Assembly (NCBI GenBank): GCA_051011575.1
Contig: JBPCTR010000030.1
Coordinates: 1 to 7,389 of the forward strand
Length of the DNA: 7,389 bases
Direction: 5' to 3'
Origin: SHLQ01 sp051011575
GTDB lineage: Bacteria; Actinomycetota; Acidimicrobiia; Acidimicrobiales; SHLQ01
Below are positions 1 through 4,977 of this stretch, piece after piece. The stretch's first letter is position 1; every line of letters starts with the position of its first letter. Under the pieces are notes generated by a model, which saw nothing but the letters and a program-made list of their open reading frames with translations, searched no databases and was not told where the DNA came from. A program made the translations under genes and the position numbers.

Positions 1-870
1 CCGTTGTCGCTCGGCGTTGCGGGTTGGCTTGCAGCCAAGCGTCGTCGCGCGCCGTTCGTGTTCAACATCCAGGATGTGTTTCCCGACGTCGCGGTCGAGA
101 CGGGGACGATCACCAACCGACGGGTGATCGATGCTGCGCGGCGCCTGGAAGCGTTCGTGTACGACCGGGCCGACGTGGTCACGGTTCTGAGCGACGAGAT
201 GGAGAACAACATTCGGGCGAAGACCGCTACCCGAACCGAAATCATCCCGAACTTCGTCGACGTCGACACCTTCGCTCCAACGCCGATCGAGAACTCGTAT
301 CGCGAGGAGTTCGATCTGGTCGGCAAGCGAATCGTGATGTACTGCGGAAACGTCGGGTTCTCTCAATCGATCGAACTCATGGCCGACGCCGCCCGGCAGA
401 TGACAGATCTGAAGGATGTGGTCTTCGTCGTGAATGGTGGCGGATCGGCGATCGGCGAGGTCCGCCGTCGCGCCGAGGGCCTCGACAATTTCCGAATCAT
501 TCCGTACCAGCCGGTCGAACGGGTCCCCGAGGTCCTCGCCGCCGCCGACGTACACGTGATTCCGCTTCGCCGGGGTCTCGCGTGGTCGAGCGTTCCCTCG
601 AAGCTGTACAAGATTCTCGCCGTCGAGCGTCCGGTTGTGGCAAGCGTCGATGAGGGAACCGAGGTCGGGCGCGTCGCCGTCGGGAGTGGGGGAGGGCTCG
701 CGGTCGGACCCGACGATCCCGGCCCCTTCGCCGATGCGCTCCGGACCCTTCTCGACGACCCCGCTCGGTGCCGGGAGATGGGTCTCAAAGGCCGTGAATG
801 GGTGGAACAGTGGGTCACGCCGCGCCGCGCCGCAGAACGGTACGAAGCGCTGTTCGCCGAGCTGATCTGA
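1..870 (+). CDS. Glycosyltransferase family 4 (WcaI/WbuB-like), 5' end missing
   Basis: The frame is open from the first base and ends at TGA 868-870, so 289 codons of a longer gene are present and the true start lies outside the window. The family moves a sugar from a nucleotide donor onto a glycan or lipid-linked acceptor at the cytoplasmic face of the membrane. What remains is the end of the N-terminal Rossmann domain (FNIQDVFPDVAVETG) and the whole C-terminal donor-binding domain. Visible signatures are MYCGNVGFSQSIELM near nt 337-384, the PYQPVERVPEVLAAADVHVIPL stretch and VPSKLYKILAVERPVVAS near nt 592-645, followed by DEGTEV. In many GT4 enzymes the second glutamate of the E-x7-E motif follows PSKLY/F; here that place is lysine, as I recall for the WcaI-like branch. 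The donor and acceptor cannot be told from the sequence. The gene probably belongs to an envelope polysaccharide locus extending to the left. Confidence 0.9.
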   Translation, partial: PLSLGVAGWLAAKRRRAPFVFNIQDVFPDVAVETGTITNRRVIDAARRLEAFVYDRADVVTVLSDEMENNIRAKTATRTEIIPNFVDVDTFAPTPIENSYREEFDLVGKRIVMYCGNVGFSQSIELMADAARQMTDLKDVVFVVNGGGSAIGEVRRRAEGLDNFRIIPYQPVERVPEVLAAADVHVIPLRRGLAWSSVPSKLYKILAVERPVVASVDEGTEVGRVAVGSGGGLAVGPDDPGPFADALRTLLDDPARCREMGLKGREWVEQWVTPRRAAERYEALFAELI

Positions 871-891
871 TCGTCGGGGCGCGGGCATCAT

Positions 892-905
892 GGCGGGGTT
901 CCGCC
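892..905 (+). other. Short GC-rich inverted repeat between genes
   Basis: GGCGG (892-896), loop GGTT, CCGCC (901-905): a perfect 5-bp stem, extended to 6 bp by a T-G wobble (891-906). It lies 21 nt after the stop of the glycosyltransferase gene and just upstream of the putative -10 box of the next gene. It has no following U-tract, so it is a poor intrinsic terminator. It could be a weak terminator, an operator-like site or chance in GC-rich DNA. Confidence 0.25.
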
Positions 906-907
906 GC

Positions 908-913
908 TAACAT
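908..913 (+). promoter_or_regulatory. Putative -10 box (TAACAT) for a leaderless transcript
   Basis: TAACAT matches the actinobacterial TANNNT -10 consensus. Its last T is 9 nt before the GTG at 922, so transcription would begin at or within about two bases of that codon. No convincing -35 box is visible about 17 nt upstream, and no Shine-Dalgarno sequence precedes the GTG. Both facts fit leaderless expression. Confidence 0.5.
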
Positions 914-921
914 GGCTCCCC

Positions 922-1794
922 GTGGCTGAAGAAGAAATGTCTGGATCAACGTCGAAATCGGGATCGAAGGGTTCCGATTCGTCCCGTAAGGTTGCCAAGG
1001 CCGCGAAGGCCGGTCAGTCGGCAAACGCGGCGAGCGGTCGTGAACAGCGCGACCTCGGCTTCCCGATGGCCATGGCCGGCGTCATCATCGTCGGCGTTCT
1101 GCTGGTCATCTTCTCGTGGAACGCCCGCGACGTCCTCGCTCTCGAACCGAGCTTCGACGATCACTGGCACCTGCCCTATGGCATCTACGACTGCCAGACC
1201 GACTCCTTCCTCCCGAATCTCGCCGATCCGGCTGTTCCCAACTCGGGTATCCACACCCACGGCGACGGTGTGATCCACCTCCATCCCCGTAGCTCCGACG
1301 CCACGGGCAACAACGCCCAGCTCGGCGTCTTCCTCGATGCCGTCCGGGTCGAGATCGAAGACGACGCGATCCTCTCCTTCCCCGATCGTGCCGCACTGGA
1401 TGAGAACGGCGCCGAGTGTGGAGGCGAGCCCGCCATCCTGCAGGTGGCCCGCTTCGACCCCGGCACGTCCACGCCCTCCGAGGTCGTGACCGAAAATCTC
1501 CTCGACTTCCGCTTCAGTGCCGATCAGGAGCGGGTCACCATCGCATTCGCACCGGCCGGCGCCGAGATCCTGCCTCCTCCGCAGGCGAACATCGATCAGG
1601 CGGCGGCGGCGTCGCCATTCGTGCTCCAGACCGACGGCCTCGAAGGACTCGAGGATCTCAACAACCTCGACGGTTTCGACCCGGCGGCACCGAACGCCGG
1701 AATCGGCCTCGACGAGGACGGCAACGTCGTCGACATCGACGGCAATGTATTGATTCCTGCCGAGCAGATTCCTGTTCCCGAGGACGGCGAGTAA
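922..1794 (+). CDS. Uncharacterised single-pass membrane protein with HTHGDGVIHLHP domain
   Basis: The gene codes for 290 residues from GTG 922 to TAA 1792-1794. I do not recognise a named function. Residues 1-45 are hydrophilic and rich in Ser, Lys and Arg, and should be cytoplasmic. Residues about 46-65 (LGFPMAMAGVIIVGVLLVIF) form one membrane helix, and the remainder should lie outside the membrane by the positive-inside rule. The outer domain begins with DHWHLPYGIYDC (80-91) and carries GIHTHGDGVIHLHP (109-122). This gives six histidines (81, 83, 111, 113, 119, 121) that could bind a metal. The only two cysteines, 91 and 166, are both external and could pair. A block ending in AFAPAGAEILPPP (208-220) is followed by an acidic, probably disordered tail. 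I recall similar uncharacterised proteins in Acidimicrobiia and relatives. ATG 937 is an alternative start; GTG 922 is preferred because of the correctly spaced -10 box. Confidence 0.88.
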   Translation: MAEEEMSGSTSKSGSKGSDSSRKVAKAAKAGQSANAASGREQRDLGFPMAMAGVIIVGVLLVIFSWNARDVLALEPSFDDHWHLPYGIYDCQTDSFLPNLADPAVPNSGIHTHGDGVIHLHPRSSDATGNNAQLGVFLDAVRVEIEDDAILSFPDRAALDENGAECGGEPAILQVARFDPGTSTPSEVVTENLLDFRFSADQERVTIAFAPAGAEILPPPQANIDQAAAASPFVLQTDGLEGLEDLNNLDGFDPAAPNAGIGLDEDGNVVDIDGNVLIPAEQIPVPEDGE

Positions 1795-1840
1795 GGCTGA
1801 TTCGCAGCGCGTCGGGTCGTCCCCGGCGGCCGCAGGCGTA
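1795..1840. other. Convergent intergenic gap without a clear terminator
   Basis: Forty-six bases separate the stop codons of two convergent genes. A 4-bp stem GCTG-ATTCG-CAGC (1796-1808) and a palindrome GCGGCCGC (1826-1833) are visible. Neither is followed by a T-run on either strand, so no standard intrinsic terminator can be named. Termination may be Rho-dependent. Confidence 0.4.
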
Positions 1841-2326
1841 TCAGGTGGTGGTGCTCGGAGGTGGGCTGGGTTGATCTGTCAGCCCGAGTTCCATGTTGAT
1901 CCGGCTCGACGAATCAGATTTGTCGGTTCCGCCGAGATCGAACACCAGCTCGATTCCCAGCCGTTCGCACACCGCGGCTTCAGGCACGAACTCGGGTCGC
2001 CGGTCCCCGCCGTTCCCGAACACGAAGTCATCGTAGGTGGAGCCGTGATCTGCGACTGCCTTCTCTATCGATGCCGACACGGTTCGATCGTCGTCGACGG
2101 CCACGAACGCATGATCGACAACTCGCAGCGATGAGACGATGCGAAGTCGATCGGCCTGATCGCTGATCACCATGCCCTTCTTCATCTCCTGCTGGGCGTT
2201 GTTGTTCACGATTGCAATGACGGCGTCGCCGCGCGAAGCGGCGTCTTCGAGCATGTCGAGATGCCCGATGTGAAGGGGGTCGAAGTACCCGCTCACGATC
2301 ACGGCCGTTCGTTTGTTGGTGCCCAT
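1841..2326 (-). CDS. Adenylyltransferase/cytidylyltransferase-family nucleotidyltransferase
   Basis: The protein has 161 residues, a normal length for a stand-alone member of this fold. Such enzymes transfer a nucleotidyl group from ATP or CTP to a phosphorylated small molecule, releasing pyrophosphate, in the cytoplasm. The N-terminal signature is SGYFDPLHIGHLDML (12-26), with the nucleotide-binding H19 and H22 of the HxGH motif. Further marks are IVNNNAQQEMKKG (39-51), FGNGGDRR (103-110), VCERLGIELVF (119-129) and a C-terminal SSSRI (139-143), corresponding to the second nucleotide-binding motif. The NGGDR and SSS-bearing block fits a widespread subfamily of unknown substrate, often labelled RfaE- or heptose-phosphate-like; that label should not be taken as function. 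Residues 150-161 are a Pro/Thr-rich tail. GGAG (2332-2335) lies 5 nt before the ATG. It is last in the operon, 12 nt after cofE. It is unrelated in fold to CofC, the guanylyltransferase of F420 synthesis. Confidence 0.88.
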   Translation of the reverse strand: MGTNKRTAVIVSGYFDPLHIGHLDMLEDAASRGDAVIAIVNNNAQQEMKKGMVISDQADRLRIVSSLRVVDHAFVAVDDDRTVSASIEKAVADHGSTYDDFVFGNGGDRRPEFVPEAAVCERLGIELVFDLGGTDKSDSSSRINMELGLTDQPSPPPSTTT

Positions 2327-2331
2327 CGATA

Positions 2332-2335
2332 CTCC
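2332..2335 (-). promoter_or_regulatory. Ribosome binding site of the nucleotidyltransferase gene
   Basis: On the minus strand the sequence reads TGATTCGGAGTATCGATG, where TGA is the cofE stop. GGAG sits 5 nt before ATG 2326, which fixes this start and shows that translation re-initiates right after cofE. Confidence 0.7.
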
Positions 2336-2338
2336 GAA

Positions 2339-3037
2339 TCAGCGGAAGAGGTCCTCGTGCGGTGACCGCACGATCTCGGCGGCGACGCTACCGGTCCGAA
2401 ACCAACTGTCGGGGATCCCGCGCACGATGGCGGCGGGGACGCCGGCGCTCTTGCCCATGACGAGCTCGGCGGCGGCCGCGATCTCGTCGACGACTGCGAC
2501 CTCGGTGACCTGGAGCTCACGACCGAGTGCGTCCGTCGAGCCGCGCAGATCGAGAATCGGACCAATGCCTGCGCTGCCGATCGCCACGTCGGTCACGCCT
2601 CTGCGCCACGGCCGGCCGAACGTGTCAGAGATGATCACACCGATCTCGATTCCGAGCTGAGCGCGTACGACGTCGCGAATTCGTCGAGCCGACCGATCGG
2701 AGTCGATCGGCAACAACGCGGCGATCCCGGCATCGACGTTTGAGAGATCCACTCCGGCGTTGGCGCACACGAATCCGTGAGCGGTTTCGCTGATGATCAG
2801 GTCGCCGCGGCGCCGGAGAATACGCACCGATTCGTCCTCGACGATCGCCTTGTGTCCCCTCGGGTCATCGGTGTCGATCCGGACGAGTCGCCCCTCGGCT
2901 TTGGACACGACCTTCTGCGTTACGACGAGAACGTCGCCCGCTTCCAGCGATGCTGCGTTGGCGAGCATGCCGGCGAGATCGTCGCCAGGACGAATTTCAG
3001 GGATTCCGGCGACGGGCAGCAGTTGCATCGCACTCAT
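2339..3037 (-). CDS. cofE: Coenzyme F420-0:L-glutamate ligase, single-domain
   Basis: CofE adds L-glutamate, and usually further gamma-linked glutamates, to F420-0 using GTP and a divalent metal. The 232-residue protein carries the family blocks in order: DVLVVTQKVVSKAEGR (35-50), ISETAHGFVCANAGVDLSN (82-100), GVIISDTFGRPWRRGVTDVAIG (133-154) and VTEVAVVDEIAAAAELVMGK (177-196). The length matches archaeal CofE. The mycobacterial counterpart FbiB carries an extra C-terminal FMN-dependent nitroreductase-like domain that reduces dehydro-F420-0; that domain is absent, and the frame ends cleanly after the ligase. A GAGGTG ribosome site 5 nt before ATG 3037 supports this start over the ATG three codons further in. 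It lies 13 nt after cofD and 12 nt before the nucleotidyltransferase, so the genes are almost certainly co-transcribed. Confidence 0.95.
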   Translation of the reverse strand: MSAMQLLPVAGIPEIRPGDDLAGMLANAASLEAGDVLVVTQKVVSKAEGRLVRIDTDDPRGHKAIVEDESVRILRRRGDLIISETAHGFVCANAGVDLSNVDAGIAALLPIDSDRSARRIRDVVRAQLGIEIGVIISDTFGRPWRRGVTDVAIGSAGIGPILDLRGSTDALGRELQVTEVAVVDEIAAAAELVMGKSAGVPAAIVRGIPDSWFRTGSVAAEIVRSPHEDLFR

Positions 3038-3042
3038 CGGTT

Positions 3043-3048
3043 CACCTC
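3043..3048 (-). promoter_or_regulatory. Ribosome binding site of cofE
   Basis: The minus strand reads TAATCGAGGTGAACCGATG, where TAA is the cofD stop. GAGGTG is 5 nt from ATG 3037. This strong site decides the upstream ATG as the start. Confidence 0.75.
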
Positions 3049-3050
3049 GA

Positions 3051-4013
3051 TTATTTGTTTCGGATGCCCGCGGCTGACAGCGTTGCTCGGGCTAGGCGGG
3101 CGGCTGCCGCGGGATCGGACATGATGGTGTCGGTCACGTACGGCGTGATTCCGGCCTCGGCGATCGCACCCGCCGCGCCGGCATCGACGTCGTCGATCAC
3201 GAACACGTCGGTGATGTCGGAGAAAAGTCGGGCCACCCCGAGCGCCGACGCATCGTGGCCAAGCTCGGAGAGCATTCGGGCGGCGGGCCCCTTGAGCGCC
3301 GCTCCGCCGACGATGGGGGAGATCGCGATCGTGGGTCCGGTTCTCGAGGAGATCGCGTCGCTGAGTCCGTTGACGGCGAGTACGGGTGCGATCGACACGA
3401 TGGGATTCGAGGGGGCGATGATCACCGCGTCAGCTTGCAGGATTGCATCGATTGTTGGCGATGTGGCCCGGGCGTCGTCCGCGCCGTCGAATCGGACATC
3501 GGAGATTGCGACGTCGTGGCGGTGCCCGACGAAATATCGCTGAAAGTCGACTTCATCGCCGCTCTCGGCGAGCGTCACCTTGGTCCGAAGTGGATCGTCG
3601 GTCGCGGGGAGAACTCGAACGCCGAGGTTCCAGGCCTCAGCGATCTCTGCGGTTACCTCGGAAATCGTGGCGCCGGCGTGGAGGCGGCCGGTTCGGTGGA
3701 GATGGGTAGCGAGGTCCCGATCGCCGAGAGAGAACCAGTCCGCCGCCTCGTCGTAGCGCCGGATTGTGTCCATCGCCTGCCAGGTCTCGTTCCGGAGCCC
3801 CCAACCCCGGTCGGGATCGATCTCGTCGGCGAGCGTATAGATGACCGTGTCGATGTCGGGACTGATGTGGAGGCCGTGGAGCTCCATGTCGTCGGCCACG
3901 TTCACGATGGCAGTGATGGCGCGTGAATCGATCACATCGACGAGGCCCCGGAGAAACCTCGCGGCCCCGACTCCTCCGCAGATGACCGCGACTCGGTGGG
4001 TCGGATCAGTCAT
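3051..4013 (-). CDS. cofD: 2-phospho-L-lactate (or enolpyruvyl) transferase of F420 synthesis
   Basis: CofD (FbiA in mycobacteria) moves the phospholactyl-type group from its GDP-activated donor to the deazaflavin Fo, giving F420-0 or dehydro-F420-0 plus GMP, in the cytoplasm. The 320-residue product has the usual length. Signatures are VAVICGGVGAARFLRGL (8-24), IVNVADDMELHGLHISPDIDT (36-56), WFSLGDRDLATHLHRTGRL (93-111), IIAPSNPIVSIAPVLAV (198-214) and AISPIVGGAALKGPAA (230-245). The first loop reads GGVGAARF, whereas I recall GGVGGARF in FbiA. The frame stays open further upstream to 4295, but ATG 4013 is chosen because GGAGG (4021-4025) is 7 nt away and family homology begins there. The gene overlaps the end of the epimerase gene by 8 nt, which suggests translational coupling. 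Sequence alone does not tell whether the donor carries phospholactate, phosphoenolpyruvate or 3-phosphoglycerate. Confidence 0.96.
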   Translation of the reverse strand: MTDPTHRVAVICGGVGAARFLRGLVDVIDSRAITAIVNVADDMELHGLHISPDIDTVIYTLADEIDPDRGWGLRNETWQAMDTIRRYDEAADWFSLGDRDLATHLHRTGRLHAGATISEVTAEIAEAWNLGVRVLPATDDPLRTKVTLAESGDEVDFQRYFVGHRHDVAISDVRFDGADDARATSPTIDAILQADAVIIAPSNPIVSIAPVLAVNGLSDAISSRTGPTIAISPIVGGAALKGPAARMLSELGHDASALGVARLFSDITDVFVIDDVDAGAAGAIAEAGITPYVTDTIMSDPAAAARLARATLSAAGIRNK

Positions 4014-4911
4014 CGATCCGCCTCCGTGCATCTTCGAGGATGTCGGCAAGCGACTGTTCGAGGTCGATCCGAGGAGACCACCCGGTGTCTTCCTCGATTC
4101 GGGTCCGATCTCCGCGAACGACCGGCACGTCGACGTCGCGTTCGAGATCGGGATCGCGTTCCACCGTGATGGTCGATGTGGCCAGGGCCACCAGACCGTC
4201 GGCGATGTCACCGATCGCCCGGTCGACCCCGGAACAGACGTTGTAGACCTCTCCAGCGGCACCGTGTTGGGCGAGCAGACGATATGCCCGGACAACGTCT
4301 CTGACGTCGGTGAAGTCGCGGCGAGGGGAGAGGTTTCCGACCCTCACCGTGGAGCCACCAACGCGTTCGGCGAGTGCGATGCGTTCCGCCAGCCCGGCGG
4401 CGACGAATGATGTGCGCTGACCGGGGCCGATGTGATTGAAGGCCCGGGCCCGGATCACGTCGACATTGCGTCCGAGGAAGGCCTGGAGCGCCACGGCATC
4501 GGCGGCCACCTTGCTCGATGCATACGGGGTGACGGGTCGAAGTGGTTCGGATTCGGAGATCGGAAGCCGGTCGGTCGGGACGGCGCCATAGACCTCGGCA
4601 CTCGTCACCACGATCACGCGAGTGTCGGAGCTCTCGCCGATGGCGTCCAGAACATTTTGGGTGCCTTCGGCGTTCACACGGAAGGTTCCTATCGGATCAC
4701 GCCATGACGTCGGAACATGGGCCTGGGCGGCGAGGTGGTAGATCACGTCGACGTCGTGTGCACCAATGAACGTGGCCACAGCCTCACGGTCGGTGATGTC
4801 CGGTCCGCCGGAGGCCCGGTCGGTGGTGATCACGTCGTCACCTGCGTCTGCGAGATGTTGGCGAAGCGCTTGGCCGACGAAACCGGCACCACCCGTGACA
4901 AGCGACCTCAC
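4006..4911 (-). CDS. NAD(P)-dependent epimerase/dehydratase, GDP-4-keto-6-deoxymannose reductase-like
   Basis: This is an extended short-chain dehydrogenase acting on a nucleotide sugar in the cytoplasm. The 301 residues start with the dinucleotide-binding loop VTGGAGFVG (5-13); D31 follows the second strand. NAG-type blocks YHLAAQAHVPTSW (58-70) and NAEGTQNVLDA (80-90) follow, then the catalytic S104 in VVTSAEVYG and Y130-x3-K134 in TPYASSKVAAD. RAFNHIGPGQRTSFV (156-170) and VGNLSPRRDFTDVRDVVRAY (191-210) are typical of the GMD/RMD branch. The length of about 300 residues favours the reductase RMD, which makes GDP-D-rhamnose, over the longer dehydratase GMD. Another NDP-hexose epimerase or dehydratase remains possible. 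The frame runs on upstream without a stop, but homology begins at GTG 4911 and an earlier start would run into the divergent gene. A weak GAGCGA lies 4 nt before it. It is the first gene of the operon. Confidence 0.9.
   Translation of the reverse strand: MRSLVTGGAGFVGQALRQHLADAGDDVITTDRASGGPDITDREAVATFIGAHDVDVIYHLAAQAHVPTSWRDPIGTFRVNAEGTQNVLDAIGESSDTRVIVVTSAEVYGAVPTDRLPISESEPLRPVTPYASSKVAADAVALQAFLGRNVDVIRARAFNHIGPGQRTSFVAAGLAERIALAERVGGSTVRVGNLSPRRDFTDVRDVVRAYRLLAQHGAAGEVYNVCSGVDRAIGDIADGLVALATSTITVERDPDLERDVDVPVVRGDRTRIEEDTGWSPRIDLEQSLADILEDARRRIDD
4021..4025 (-). promoter_or_regulatory. Ribosome binding site of cofD, inside the epimerase gene
   Basis: GGAGG on the minus strand lies 7 nt before ATG 4013 and within the last codons of the epimerase gene. 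It fixes the cofD start and shows the overlap is a real translational junction. Confidence 0.75.
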
Positions 4912-4962
4912 CGGGTCGCTCGACCGGGTCCGGGGTGTTGGTCGCAGCCGCTCACGAACCGG

Positions 4963-4968
4963 TAGCGT
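4963..4968 (+). promoter_or_regulatory. Putative -10 box (TAGCGT) of the large glycosyltransferase gene
   Basis: TAGCGT fits TANNNT and ends 10 nt before GTG 4978, so transcription would start at or just ahead of the start codon, giving a leaderless or nearly leaderless mRNA. A weak -35 candidate, TTGGTC (4938-4943), has a long 19-nt spacer. The first three bases are also the in-frame stop TAG that bars any earlier start for this gene. Confidence 0.5.
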
Positions 4969-4969
4969 A
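4964..4969 (-). promoter_or_regulatory. Putative -10 box (TACGCT) of the epimerase-cofD-cofE operon
   Basis: Read on the minus strand this is TACGCT, a TANNNT match lying almost exactly on top of the plus-strand box. Transcription would begin near 4957 and leave a leader of about 45 nt before GTG 4911. No good -35 box is seen upstream. Confidence 0.4.
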
Positions 4970-4977
4970 GCTGCGCT

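Noticed and set aside
1826..1833. GCGGCCGC palindrome in the convergent gap
   Set aside because: An 8-bp GC palindrome is common in GC-rich DNA and has no T-run or flanking arms that would make it a terminator.
1841..2326. Reading the nucleotidyltransferase as CofC
   Set aside because: It has the HxGH/SSSRI motifs of the cytidylyltransferase superfamily, not the MobA-like fold of CofC/FbiD. A functional replacement remains only a hypothesis.
3255..3926. Plus-strand open frame opposite cofD (223 codons)
   Set aside because: It is antisense to the well-conserved cofD and has no recognisable motif.
4014..4295. Upstream extension of cofD beyond ATG 4013
   Set aside because: The extension overlaps the epimerase coding sequence, lacks family similarity, and ATG 4013 has a well-placed GGAGG.
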